A stretch of 64,000 nt of DNA from Leptospira abararensis (GCF_016918735.1 NZ_JAFFPR010000048.1:8474-72473); one strand, 5' to 3'; counted from the stretch's first letter, positions 55,135 to 63,950 are shown. The notes: a model not told the origin generated them from the letters alone. Numbers and translations: made by a program.

Positions 55135-55434
55135 CTAAGTAAGGTTAAACTTCGTAGGTAAACTTTCTGAGTGGTTTGGTAATTTTTTGAAAAATACTTT
55201 GTGGCCATCGGGATGTTTCCAATAAAGAGAATCTCCTTCCTGAATTAATACTGGAATTTTGGTTTCCTTCGCTCTTTCCGAGGCCTTCAATGAGGCCAAA
55301 ATCGCAGCACCGAGAAGAGCCCCAACAGCGATATCTTCACCGTCTGCCTGTCTCTTGAGAAGTGCCGTTATCCCCGCTCCCAGAAGTCCACCTTTGATAA
55401 GATTGTTTAAGGTTTCTTCGTCCTCTCGATTCAT
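55135..55434 (-). CDS. Small partner of the zeta-like kinase (candidate antitoxin)
   Basis: A 99-aa protein with an acidic N-terminus, a Gly/Ala-rich helical hairpin (GGLLGAGITALL, GALLGAAILASL) and a C-terminal mini-domain (IPVLIQEGDSLYWKHPDGHK, then VFFKKLP). That tail resembles the LY-x-x-x-PDG-x-x-x-F-x-K-x-L motif I associate with proteins paired with zeta-like kinases. The stop and the kinase ATG are adjacent, so co-translation is expected. The antitoxin role is inference. Confidence 0.55.
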   Translation of the reverse strand: MNREDEETLNNLIKGGLLGAGITALLKRQADGEDIAVGALLGAAILASLKASERAKETKIPVLIQEGDSLYWKHPDGHKVFFKKLPNHSESLPTKFNLT

Positions 55435-55524
55435 GACTCTAGTGTATTGAGAATTGGAGTTGTTGTCAACTAAAGGAGAGCAAATTCTTGTGCTCTACGA
55501 AGATGAAATCTATGTCTTCCCCCC

Positions 55525-57138
55525 TCACGGCAACTCTGCCAACCCCAACTCCTTCAAAAAACCATTGTGTTTCCTCTTCGCCTCTGCAATCTTCTTCTCT
55601 AAAGAAACCAACTCCGCATTCACTTGTTCCAAGTCAATGACCTCATCTGTCTTTGCGGTGCTGATATAACGGGAAATATTTAAATTGTAATCGTTCTTTT
55701 CAATTTCTTTGAGTCCCACACGACGCGAATACTTATCTTCTTCCTTTCTAAATTGATACGTCGAAACAATTTTTTCAATGTGTTCCGCAGAAAGTTGATT
55801 TTGTCGTTTGCCTTTTTCAAAATACTCACTTGCATTGATAAAAAGTATATCATCAAATTTTTTGCATTTTTTCAAAACCAGAATACAAACAGGAATCCCA
55901 GTCGAATAAAATAAGTTAGATGGTAATCCGATAACTGTATCGATATGGGAATCTTGGATGAGTTTGGTGCGGATTCTTTCTTCGGCTCCACCGCGAAACA
56001 AAACCCCATGCGGGAGGATGATGGCCATCGTTCCTTCGTCACTCAAGAAATGAAAGCCGTGCAACAAAAAGGCGAAGTCTGCCGCAGACTTTGGAGCTAG
56101 CCCATAACTTTTGTAACGAAAATCTTCTCCTAACGAATCATTTGGTTCCCAACGCAAACTAAAAGGAGGATTTGCCACGATGGCATCAAAATGCATTTTC
56201 TTTGCTGGGTTGGGGTTGTTTAAAATTTCCCACTCGTTTAACAAAGAATCACCATGGTGGATTTCAAACTCGGTATCCTTTACCCCATGAAGGAGCATAT
56301 TCATTCGGGCTAAGTTAAACGTAGTAATGTTATTTTCTTGTCCGAAGATCTTGCCAATGCTTCCGCCTTCTTTCAAAATCTGATTTCGCACATTGAGGAG
56401 TAAGGAACCAGAACCGCAGGCAAAGTCTAATACCTTCTCTAGTTTTTTCTTTTTTCCCGTACTCGGGTCTTGGCTATCGAGTGTTACAATGGCAGAAAGG
56501 ATCGTCGAGATTTGTTGTGGAGTATAAAACTCTCCTGCTTTTTTTCCTGAACCTGCGGCAAACTGGCCAATCAAATATTCGTAGGCATCACCTAAGATAT
56601 CTAAATCGGAGGAAAACTGCCGGATCCCTTCGGCAATTTTAGAAATAATGGCACAGAGTTTTTTATTTCTTTCTTCATAGTTTTTACCTAGTTTTTCTGA
56701 ACTCAAATTGATTTCTGAAAACAGCCCCTGGAAGGTACTGGCAAAGGATTCTTCTTCGATGTATTTGAATCCCTTCTGTAATGTTTTTAATAAGTCTTTG
56801 TCTTGAGTGCGAGCCAGTTCCCCGATATGGCTCCATAAAAATTGCGGCTCCACAACATAATGCAGTTTACGTCGCATCTGTTTTTCAAATTCTACTGTAT
56901 CTTTGGGATTGGCCTCATACCAAACATTCAAAGGAGTGCGGTTGTCTGTATCTGCGAGTTTCGGATAATCTTTTCCGAGTTCTTTTTTTGCCGCCGCTTC
57001 ATAGTTATCCGAGAGATAACGCAAAAATAAAAACGAAAGCATATAGTCACGGAAATCATCCGCATTCATGGAACCACGCAATTGGTCTGCTATGTTCCAG
57101 AGAGTTTTACCGAGTTGGTTTTGTTGTGGTTCTGTCAT
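55525..57138 (-). CDS. hsdM: Type I restriction-modification methyltransferase HsdM
   Basis: About 537 aa from ATG 57138, giving the family start MTEPQQNQLGKTLWNIADQL; the longer frame to 57216 is not protein-like. An N-terminal HsdM_N helical domain precedes the N6-adenine methylase domain with motif I DFACGSGSLLL and catalytic NPPF in IVANPPFSLRW. With HsdS it methylates adenines in the recognition site. It is the last gene of an hsdR-fic-hsdS-GxxExxY-hsdM array on one strand. Confidence 0.93.
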   Translation of the reverse strand: MTEPQQNQLGKTLWNIADQLRGSMNADDFRDYMLSFLFLRYLSDNYEAAAKKELGKDYPKLADTDNRTPLNVWYEANPKDTVEFEKQMRRKLHYVVEPQFLWSHIGELARTQDKDLLKTLQKGFKYIEEESFASTFQGLFSEINLSSEKLGKNYEERNKKLCAIISKIAEGIRQFSSDLDILGDAYEYLIGQFAAGSGKKAGEFYTPQQISTILSAIVTLDSQDPSTGKKKKLEKVLDFACGSGSLLLNVRNQILKEGGSIGKIFGQENNITTFNLARMNMLLHGVKDTEFEIHHGDSLLNEWEILNNPNPAKKMHFDAIVANPPFSLRWEPNDSLGEDFRYKSYGLAPKSAADFAFLLHGFHFLSDEGTMAIILPHGVLFRGGAEERIRTKLIQDSHIDTVIGLPSNLFYSTGIPVCILVLKKCKKFDDILFINASEYFEKGKRQNQLSAEHIEKIVSTYQFRKEEDKYSRRVGLKEIEKNDYNLNISRYISTAKTDEVIDLEQVNAELVSLEKKIAEAKRKHNGFLKELGLAELP

Positions 57139-57162
57139 ATAGTTCCTATTTAAAAAAATTAA

Positions 57163-57194
57163 AACCACGGAAGACACAGAAGAACACGGAAAAG
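57163..57194 (+). repeat. CCACGGAA-type repeat, half copy R1
   Basis: ACCACGGAAGACACAGAAGA followed by ACACGGAAAA is one arm of the hairpin family. No matching right arm lies nearby. It sits between hsdM and the GxxExxY gene. Confidence 0.65.
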
Positions 57195-57233
57195 GTCTGT
57201 CGAATTCTATGGGCAATATTCGTTGTTTTCATA

Positions 57234-57614
57234 TTATGTTACTACCCTCTCGATTTCTACTTGAGGATAATGTCCAAAATTGACAAGAAAGCCTAGTTTC
57301 AGGTTGCTAGCTTTCAAGTAATTGATTAGTTGGGCTCGATGCTCCGGAGCTAAATTTTTAACTGCCTTAATTTCTATAATTATTTTTTCGAATGCTATTA
57401 GATCAGGTACAAACTTTCGTAATAACTTCTCGCCCTTATATTGCAATAGAAGCTCTGGTTGACTTTGAAAAGGAATTTGATTTTTTTTCAATTCCAGCTC
57501 CAAACATTCCTGATATACGGATTCAAGAAATCCTGAACCCATTTCTTTATAAACTTGGAAAATAGCACCTCTGATTTTAAAACTTTCCTCTTCATAAATC
57601 AGTTCACTTTCCAT
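57234..57614 (-). CDS. GxxExxY family protein
   Basis: A 126-aa protein with the family motif GSGFLESVYQ (GxxExxY). It also has a nuclease-like core: LLRKFVPDLIAFEKIIIEIK carries a D...E-x-K arrangement seen in PD-(D/E)xK folds, then AQLINYLKASNLKLGFLVNF. Function is unknown. Such genes are commonly accompanied by ACCACGGAAGACACGG-type repeats, and this one is flanked by five copies. It interrupts the hsdS-hsdM order. Confidence 0.85.
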   Translation of the reverse strand: MESELIYEEESFKIRGAIFQVYKEMGSGFLESVYQECLELELKKNQIPFQSQPELLLQYKGEKLLRKFVPDLIAFEKIIIEIKAVKNLAPEHRAQLINYLKASNLKLGFLVNFGHYPQVEIERVVT

Positions 57615-57628
57615 TTATAAGATCTCTT

Positions 57629-57710
57629 AACCACCGAACACACTGAACATCTCGAAAAAAAAACATCTTCATCTTCCTTCCTTCTGTGTCTTTCCGTGTT
57701 TTCCGTGGTT
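57629..57710 (+). repeat. CCACGGAA-type hairpin repeat R2
   Basis: The left arm AACCACCGAACACACTGAAC and the right arm TTCTGTGTCTTTCCGTGTTT...CCGTGGTT are inverted, forming an imperfect hairpin with a pyrimidine-rich loop. It is the copy nearest to the GxxExxY gene. Confidence 0.7.
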
Positions 57711-57730
57711 AATCTCTTCTTCTTTTTCCA

Positions 57731-57811
57731 AACCACGGAAGTCACTGAACAACACGGAAAATACAATCTTCATCTCTCTTACTTCCGTGCCTTTCCGTGT
57801 TTTCTGTGGTT
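57731..57811 (+). repeat. CCACGGAA-type hairpin repeat R3
   Basis: Left arm AACCACGGAAGTCACTGAAC, loop containing TCTTCATCTCTCTTAC, and right arm TTCCGTGCCTTTCCGTGTTT followed by TCTGTGGTT. The right half is nearly identical to that of R4. Confidence 0.7.
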
Positions 57812-57834
57812 TCAAATCTTCCAAGAAAGTCATT

Positions 57835-57916
57835 AACCACCAAACACACTGAACATCACGGAAAAATACTATTTTCATCTCTCTTACTTCCGTGCCTTTC
57901 TATGCTTTCGGTGGTT
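57835..57916 (+). repeat. CCACGGAA-type hairpin repeat R4
   Basis: Left arm AACCACCAAACACACTGAAC followed by ATCACGGAAAAA, the same CATCTCTCTTACTTCCGTGC loop and right arm as R3, ending GGTGGTT. It lies just downstream of the hsdS stop. Confidence 0.7.
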
Positions 57917-57937
57917 CCAAATCTTCACCTTACGTGG

Positions 57938-59197
57938 TCACTCCCCCATCACCGGAAACAATCCTTGCAACAAACCCTTCTTATGCGATTTCAACCCTTC
58001 CACTCTCTCCGACTGCTCTTGGATCAGTGCATCCACCGAAGAAAGGCAATCGGCAACCTTTTGTTGTTCGGGGAGAGAGGGGAATGAGATTGGAATTAAG
58101 GAAAGTTTAGAAGCGGAAATTCCTAATACCTTCGCACCTTGCGCAATTCTCTGAATTTGGGATCTTATTTTTGGCGACTTAAATAAGTAGCCACCAAATC
58201 CTATAACGAACTTTTCTTTGACAGGTCTAGCATGAATTGTATGCAACCCTGAAATTAATTTTTCGTTATTCAGGTGAACTATTTCAATACTTTTACCTAT
58301 ATCGGCGAGATCTTCAGAGGCATCCGCAATGATAATGTCTCCTGCTTCACAAATAGTTCGTGTCTTAATTTTATTAAATGCTTCTCCTTGATTTACATAC
58401 GGTACAATTTCCTTCGTAATATCAAATAAAGTGGAAAATTTTGTATGGATGTCGCCATAATGAATATTTTTAAATTCGCCATTACTATAATTTAGCTGGT
58501 CTCGTGATAGCGAATTAGTTACTATAAATGTATAAACTTCCCCCAACTTCCTCTCCTCCCAATCCCCCTTACCCACAAACTCCGGAAACCGCAACTTAGG
58601 AACCGTTTCCCCTTCCCTAGGGAATAAGTTTTGCAACAAACCCTTTTTATACGACTGGAGCGACTGCAATTTTTGGGACTCCAAAGAGATAACATTATCT
58701 AAGGAAGAAAGACAATCGGCAATCTTTTGTTGTTCGGGGAGCGAGGGGAGAGTGACATTCATCTCCGTTAATGCTGCCATAACTATGTATGGCGTGTTGC
58801 CTTCTTTTTTTTCAGTAGAGATTCTTTTGCTTAAGTTACTATCAAGAAAATATTTAATATATATAATATCCTGAGAAAATTTATCTAACACATACGTTCT
58901 TTGATAAGCATTAAACTTCCCTTTATAATGATGAATATATCCAACGTTTGCTCCATTACCTGAAATTAAAAGTGCATCAGTATCGAAAGCAAAATCGTTA
59001 ATATAGTAAAAATCCTTTGCACAGGTATAAAATCGATACTTCCCGTTTGGTATCATTGCATTCGCGTCTAATTTTCCAGTTGTAATAGAACAAAGTTTAC
59101 CCAGAAAAGTGTTCTCCCAATCCCCCGAATGGGCAAACTCAGGAAATCGCAATTCTGGAACCATTTGTTTTAAGGAACTTTTTTCTTTTTGATTCAT
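57938..59197 (-). CDS. hsdS: Type I specificity subunit HsdS
   Basis: A 419-aa protein with two target-recognition domains (about 15-150 and 215-365), each followed by a conserved helical spacer beginning SLPEQQK (SLPEQQKIADCLSSLDNVI, SLPEQQKVADCLSSVDALI). Each TRD begins with a similar LRFPEF-type segment, so the protein is an internal duplication. It sets the bipartite DNA sequence read by the HsdR/M complex. Direct DNA repeats at 58041-58084 and 58707-58749 fall in the spacers and could mediate TRD exchange. Confidence 0.92.
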   Translation of the reverse strand: MNQKEKSSLKQMVPELRFPEFAHSGDWENTFLGKLCSITTGKLDANAMIPNGKYRFYTCAKDFYYINDFAFDTDALLISGNGANVGYIHHYKGKFNAYQRTYVLDKFSQDIIYIKYFLDSNLSKRISTEKKEGNTPYIVMAALTEMNVTLPSLPEQQKIADCLSSLDNVISLESQKLQSLQSYKKGLLQNLFPREGETVPKLRFPEFVGKGDWEERKLGEVYTFIVTNSLSRDQLNYSNGEFKNIHYGDIHTKFSTLFDITKEIVPYVNQGEAFNKIKTRTICEAGDIIIADASEDLADIGKSIEIVHLNNEKLISGLHTIHARPVKEKFVIGFGGYLFKSPKIRSQIQRIAQGAKVLGISASKLSLIPISFPSLPEQQKVADCLSSVDALIQEQSERVEGLKSHKKGLLQGLFPVMGE

Positions 59198-59240
59198 ACA
59201 CTGCCACCTAATACAAAATTGGCCCTTTTCAGAGTTTTTG

Positions 59241-59319
59241 AACCACGGAAGGCACGGAAAAGCACTGAAAAAATTCCTTTTCCTTCTCCCTTCCGTGTCT
59301 TTCCGTGTTTTCTGTGGTT
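59241..59319 (+). repeat. CCACGGAA-type hairpin repeat R5
   Basis: AACCACGGAAGGCACGGAAA at the left and TTCCGTGTCTTTCCGTGTTT then TCTGTGGTT at the right. It lies in the gap between the hsdS start and the fic stop. Confidence 0.75.
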
Positions 59320-59348
59320 AATCTCTTCTTCTCTTTTGATCATAGCTC

Positions 59349-60461
59349 TCATCTTGCCAACACCTGATAGAGCCCCAGATTGATATAATAATTAGTCCGA
59401 CCCATTTTTTGCTTTTTCAAGAAACCTTGTTTACAAAGCTCTTCTAAGTATTTAGCAGCCGTAAGCCGACCCACTCCTAGATCCTTTTCAATAAATTCAA
59501 TTTTAGTATAAGGATGATAGAACAAATTGTTAATTAAATCTTGGCTATAAAACTTACAAGATGTGCGAATTCTGTGTTTATAATCCAACATGACTTGTTT
59601 GATAGACTGGATCGTTTCGATCGTTTGTTTGGAAGTCTCCTCAACGCCAGCGAGTATAAACAAAATCCAGGACTCCCAATCTTGCGTATCCCTAACACCT
59701 TGCAATAAGTCATAATACTGTGATTTGTTTTTGATAATGTAACGACTTAAATACAAAATAGGAAGAGTAAGTAGATCTTTTAAAACTAGATAAAGAATAT
59801 TGATGATCCTTCCTGTTCGTCCATTTCCATCATAAAACGGATGTATGCTTTCGAATTGGTAATGAATCACAGCCATTTTAATTAAATCATCTGCCTCGGA
59901 CAAACTGTCATCATTGACGTACATCTCTAAATTTTTCATCAAGATTTCAATTTCATCCAACCTCTGAGGAGGTGTATAAACAATTTCGCCTGTTAGTTGG
60001 TTCTTGAGATCTGTTCCAGGCAATTTCCGATAACCAGCTTTATTCTCTTCCAAAATTTCTTGGATTTCCAAAATATGGTTTCCCGTTAGGAGTTTGGTGT
60101 TTTTGACCAAAGCAAAACCTTTTCGCAGTGCCGTTGCATAGTTTCCAACTTCTTTTGCTGCCGGATGGATCGTCTCCTCAGGAAACAGGCCTTCTTTGAA
60201 AAGTTCATCATGTGTTGTGATGATGTTTTCGATGGCGGAGCTGTCTTTTGCTTCCTGTAAGGAGAGAGCGTTGATCAAAATGTTTTGGTTCGGAATGCTG
60301 GCAGAAACGCCTTTCAATTCCGCCAAGTATCTCTGTGCCGATGAAACCCTCCGAAGCACCGACTTGGTCTCTAGTTCAATCTTCGGAGGCAGTGGATCCA
60401 ATAGAAAATTCGAATTCACAGAATTCCCCCATATGTATAAAAAATCGCCATTTTTATACAT
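59349..60461 (-). CDS. Fic-domain protein with N-terminal inhibitory motif
   Basis: A 370-aa protein. The inhibitory helix motif (S/T)xxxE(G/N) is SSAIEN at 74-79. The catalytic Fic motif HPFYDGNGR is at 207-215. A C-terminal winged-helix-like segment (FIEKDLGVGRLTAAKYLEEL) may bind DNA. Fic proteins transfer AMP or other nucleotides to proteins, and an intact inhibitory motif implies a self-restrained class II enzyme. It lies between hsdR and hsdS on the same strand. An inverted repeat covers its start codon. Confidence 0.88.
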   Translation of the reverse strand: MYKNGDFLYIWGNSVNSNFLLDPLPPKIELETKSVLRRVSSAQRYLAELKGVSASIPNQNILINALSLQEAKDSSAIENIITTHDELFKEGLFPEETIHPAAKEVGNYATALRKGFALVKNTKLLTGNHILEIQEILEENKAGYRKLPGTDLKNQLTGEIVYTPPQRLDEIEILMKNLEMYVNDDSLSEADDLIKMAVIHYQFESIHPFYDGNGRTGRIINILYLVLKDLLTLPILYLSRYIIKNKSQYYDLLQGVRDTQDWESWILFILAGVEETSKQTIETIQSIKQVMLDYKHRIRTSCKFYSQDLINNLFYHPYTKIEFIEKDLGVGRLTAAKYLEELCKQGFLKKQKMGRTNYYINLGLYQVLAR

Positions 60462-60463
60462 AT
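60431..60463 (-). promoter_or_regulatory. Inverted repeat over the fic start codon
   Basis: ATATGTATAAAAA and TTTTTATACATAT are perfect 13-bp arms separated by 7 bp. The right arm contains the start codon. This could be an operator for the Fic protein's C-terminal winged helix, or an RNA hairpin hiding the start. Confidence 0.55.
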
Positions 60464-60513
60464 CAAACAGAATCTGTCTAGTTTTCTTAATTTTCTATGC
60501 ATGTAGTCATTTC

Positions 60514-63477
60514 CTACTCATACACAGCAAGTCCCGAGATCTCTCTTCCTTGTGCGAGTTTCCTTAGCAAGGGAACCAGGTCTTCCATGAGAGCCAGTTC
60601 CTTTTTGGTCCTTTCCTTCCAACTCAAATCGAAGGGCGCCATCAGTTCACTCAAATCATCCGCGTCAAAAATCAACCGGTCCATAATCGAATTCACAAAG
60701 TTTTGTAAGGCGACTGGTTCGATTCCGTGTTTCTTAGCAACACCTTTCAATTCATTTTGAAACTTGTTTGCTTTGAACTGTATGTAACCACTCTTTATCT
60801 CAGCTTCACTCAGAGGTTCGCCCACTTTCAAAGTACCTATATAAGAAATGATTTCATCTTTCTCATCCAACATATTGGAACTAGAAGAAAGTATTCCAAC
60901 AAGTTGATCTCGGCTCATCTTCTGTTTGGATGTTTTTTGCGTGTATTTAGAGATAAGACCCATGATGTAATCATAGTCAATCACAGCAGAGGCAAAGAGA
61001 ACAAATTCAAAGTCCAATTGGTGGACAATCGTCTCCATACCGTTAGGTGCATTTTCCACCTTAAACCTGTGTGCCGTATCTAAGTAAACTCCTCGAAAGC
61101 TTCTCAGATCATCGTCCGATATTACTTTTTCAATGGCTTCCGTTTGCTCATGGGAGATATCTGTGTATTGATCGAGTTGTGTTTTGATCCTTTGCACTTC
61201 TTTAAAGAGATTGATAAACTGACTTCTTGCCTCATCCCCATGCAAATTATTCACTTGTTCTGGTGCAAATTCCAAACCTTGTGATTTTAGAAATTCACCC
61301 AGTTTGGATACTGCTGCCTCATACTTCGTAATTACGACAGGGGCTGGATCCACAAGCCAAATTTCTTTGGCACGATTTGCTTCTTCCCCAGAAAAAAGCG
61401 CAATGGCATCATCTACCGCATTCTTTTGATTTCTAAAATCCAATACATTTCCATACGGTTTTGTATCATTCAAAACTCGATTGGTTCGAGAAAAGGCTTG
61501 GATCAAACCATGGTATCGCAAATTTTTATCAACATACAATGTATTTAAATATTGAGAATCAAAGCCCGTTAAGAGCATATCCACGACAATCACGATATCA
61601 ATCTTATTTATTCTTGGATAATCAGCGTTTGAATACTTTTGGTCCTTAATCCTTTTTTGCACATCCTGATAATATAAATCAAACTCACTCAACTTATGGT
61701 TCGTATTGTATTGTTTGTTATAATCAGAGATGATAGCAAGTAAGGCTGCCTTTTTTTCTTCGGGTGCTTCCTTATTATCCTCTTTTTCCTGAGGCAAATC
61801 TTCCTGAATTTGTTGTACATCACGATTCCCTTCAGCGGGAGGAGAAAAGACACAAGAAATGTGAAGCGGACGATAGTTTTCATCCACTCTAACCTTTTCT
61901 TCCTGTAATTCTTTAAAAATTCCATAATAGGCAATCGCTTCATTGATGGAAGCCGTAGCAAAGATCGCATTAAACTTTCTATTGTGAGTGGCAATATCAT
62001 GTTTTTCTAATATTGCTTCGGCCACCGCTTTCTGAGAAACTAAGTCACTAACTTTTGCCCCTTTCGGTCCCTTCAATTCTTCCTTGAAGTAATCTACGTG
62101 AAAACGTAAAACATTTCGATCATCAATGGCATGAGTGATAGTATAGGCATGAAGTCTTTTTTGAAATACATCTTCTGTTGTGATATAAGACGCTTGTTCT
62201 CCTTCCACTCGCGTATAACTCGAATTTTCGCTAAAAATAGGAGTGCCAGTAAAACCAAAGAGCTGTGCCTTCGGAAAAAAAGTTTTGATGGCATTGTGAT
62301 TTTCACCGAACTGAGAGCGGTGGCATTCGTCAAAAATAAAAACAATCCGTTTTTCCCGTAAAGACTCTAATCGCTCTTTATATTGATTCTTTTGGGTTCC
62401 ATCCAATGCGAGACCTAATTTTTGAATCGTAGTTACTATGACTTTGTCCGCATAGTCAGTAGAAAGAAGTCGGCGAACCAGAGCCTCTGTATTGGTATTC
62501 TCCTCGACGCAACCTTCCTGAAATTTATTAAATTCTTCTCTCGTCTGCCGATCTAAATCTTTCCGGTCAACGACAAACAAACATTTTTCAATATTTGGAT
62601 TGTCCTTTAACAATGTAGAGGCCTTGAAAGAAGTGAGTGTTTTCCCACTCCCGGTTGTATGCCAAATGTATCCGTTGCCTCGATTCTGTTCGATGCAATC
62701 TACAATTGCTTTAACCGCATAAATTTGATATGGACGCATGACCATTAACTTCTGTTCACTTGCTACAAGCACCATATATCTACTGATCAGTTGCGCAAGC
62801 GTACACTTAGGCAGAAATTTCCCAGCAAATTCATCTAAATGAGTCACTTTTCTATTATCCTCAGTCGCAAACTGATAGATTGGTAAAAAACGTTCATCTG
62901 CATCAAAACTAAAATGTTGGTTCTGATTGTTTGCAAAGTAATATGTGTTGGTTTGATTACTAACAATGAATAGTTGAATAAAACACAGAAGTGAATTCGT
63001 ATATCCATTCCCTGGATCGTTTTTATAATCAACGATCTGCTGCATGGCTTTTCTCGGGCTAATTTCTAATGTTTTAAGTTCTATTTGAACAATTGGAATC
63101 CCGTTCAAAAGTAGGATAACATCATATCGATGAAAACTCTTCTGCGTATTGATTCGGAACTGATTGATTACTTCAAAATTATTTTTACACCAATCATTCA
63201 AATTTACAAGAGTGTAATGAAGAGGTGTTCCATCCTCTCTCTCAAAGGTATTTCGACTTCTGATCAATTTAGCAGATTGGAAAACATCTGCATTTACAAT
63301 TTCATCCCTTAGCCGAGCAAATTCTGAGTCTGTCAAATTGACTTTATTCAGCTCCTCAAAGTGTTTTCGGAAATTTCTTTCAAGATCTTCCCGATTTCTG
63401 ATTTCTCCTCGATAGGTATATTTTAGGTCCTCAAGTTTTTTAATAAGATTCGTTTCTATATTTAACTCATTGACCAT
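60514..63477 (-). CDS. hsdR: Type I restriction endonuclease subunit HsdR
   Basis: A 987-aa protein. An N-terminal nuclease domain (IVQIELKTLE includes the E-x-K of the PD-(D/E)xK site) precedes SF2 helicase motifs I TGSGKTLTSF, II DECHRSQFGE and III FGFTGTP, and a C-terminal helical region. It translocates DNA and cleaves unmethylated targets. It is the first gene of the array, followed by fic with a 52-bp gap. The sequence shows no frameshift, so the system appears intact. Confidence 0.93.
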   Translation of the reverse strand: MVNELNIETNLIKKLEDLKYTYRGEIRNREDLERNFRKHFEELNKVNLTDSEFARLRDEIVNADVFQSAKLIRSRNTFEREDGTPLHYTLVNLNDWCKNNFEVINQFRINTQKSFHRYDVILLLNGIPIVQIELKTLEISPRKAMQQIVDYKNDPGNGYTNSLLCFIQLFIVSNQTNTYYFANNQNQHFSFDADERFLPIYQFATEDNRKVTHLDEFAGKFLPKCTLAQLISRYMVLVASEQKLMVMRPYQIYAVKAIVDCIEQNRGNGYIWHTTGSGKTLTSFKASTLLKDNPNIEKCLFVVDRKDLDRQTREEFNKFQEGCVEENTNTEALVRRLLSTDYADKVIVTTIQKLGLALDGTQKNQYKERLESLREKRIVFIFDECHRSQFGENHNAIKTFFPKAQLFGFTGTPIFSENSSYTRVEGEQASYITTEDVFQKRLHAYTITHAIDDRNVLRFHVDYFKEELKGPKGAKVSDLVSQKAVAEAILEKHDIATHNRKFNAIFATASINEAIAYYGIFKELQEEKVRVDENYRPLHISCVFSPPAEGNRDVQQIQEDLPQEKEDNKEAPEEKKAALLAIISDYNKQYNTNHKLSEFDLYYQDVQKRIKDQKYSNADYPRINKIDIVIVVDMLLTGFDSQYLNTLYVDKNLRYHGLIQAFSRTNRVLNDTKPYGNVLDFRNQKNAVDDAIALFSGEEANRAKEIWLVDPAPVVITKYEAAVSKLGEFLKSQGLEFAPEQVNNLHGDEARSQFINLFKEVQRIKTQLDQYTDISHEQTEAIEKVISDDDLRSFRGVYLDTAHRFKVENAPNGMETIVHQLDFEFVLFASAVIDYDYIMGLISKYTQKTSKQKMSRDQLVGILSSSSNMLDEKDEIISYIGTLKVGEPLSEAEIKSGYIQFKANKFQNELKGVAKKHGIEPVALQNFVNSIMDRLIFDADDLSELMAPFDLSWKERTKKELALMEDLVPLLRKLAQGREISGLAVYE

Positions 63478-63720
63478 TTAATTTGCCTGACCAGGTAATA
63501 TTCAAAATTTCGAATTTTCCCGTCTAACCTTACCTTAGTTTACTGAAAAGTCAATAGAATTGAAATTAAAAACCATATGATAATTAAACACACATTTAAC
63601 CTATAAGACTAAGTGATTTAATACCCAGGAATTAACGAGAACCTATCGATCAATCTTCATTAATTTTATGATACAGGTAGGACAAATCTGAAGAATTGGA
63701 ACCTATCTCATGCTCTAGAA
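63478..63720. other. Upstream region of hsdR
   Basis: This is an AT-rich stretch between hsdR and the right direct repeat. It presumably carries the hsdR promoter; I identify no specific element or gene. Confidence 0.3.
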
Positions 63721-63758
63721 ATAAAAAAAGCCTCACATCAATTGATGTAAGGCTTCTC
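63721..63758 (-). terminator. Rho-independent terminator of the rRNA trailer, right copy
   Basis: On the minus strand AAGCCTTACATC-AATT-GATGTGAGGCTT forms a near-perfect stem followed by seven Ts in total. The left copy at 52203-52230 keeps the stem with a few changes but a shorter T run. Confidence 0.75.
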
Positions 63759-63777
63759 CCAACAAATGTATACGACA

Positions 63778-63950
63778 AGAGTTCTATCCTCTTTTCCTCA
63801 TCCACAATTGATTCTCATCAGCCAAGATCGAGGGAAAGCCTGCGGAGCACCAAGCGGCACTGCCGCGACTGCGAGCACCCGACTTGATGCGTGAGCTCCT
63901 TAGCTCTAGCATCAAAGTCGTTTGGCGCAGACCGCCAAACAGAACAAAGT
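63778..63950 (-). repeat. Structured GC-rich insertion in the trailer
   Basis: About 170 bp absent from the left trailer copy, where TGTAAATGA stands instead. On the minus strand it folds into GTTTGGCG/CGCCAAAC, GACTTTGATGC/GCATCAAGTC and GCGGCAGTGCCGC hairpins. The 68-aa open frame through it looks like a repeat by-product, not a gene. It is possibly a dispersed repeat. Confidence 0.5.

Noticed and set aside
57163..57916. Possible CRISPR array
   Set aside because: The repeats are imperfect inverted hairpins of about 80 bp with variable length and loop, not identical short direct repeats with unique spacers, and no cas genes are nearby.
63778..63950. 5S rRNA gene in the 23S trailer
   Set aside because: None of the conserved 5S blocks (CCGAAC, GAAGTTAAG) are present.
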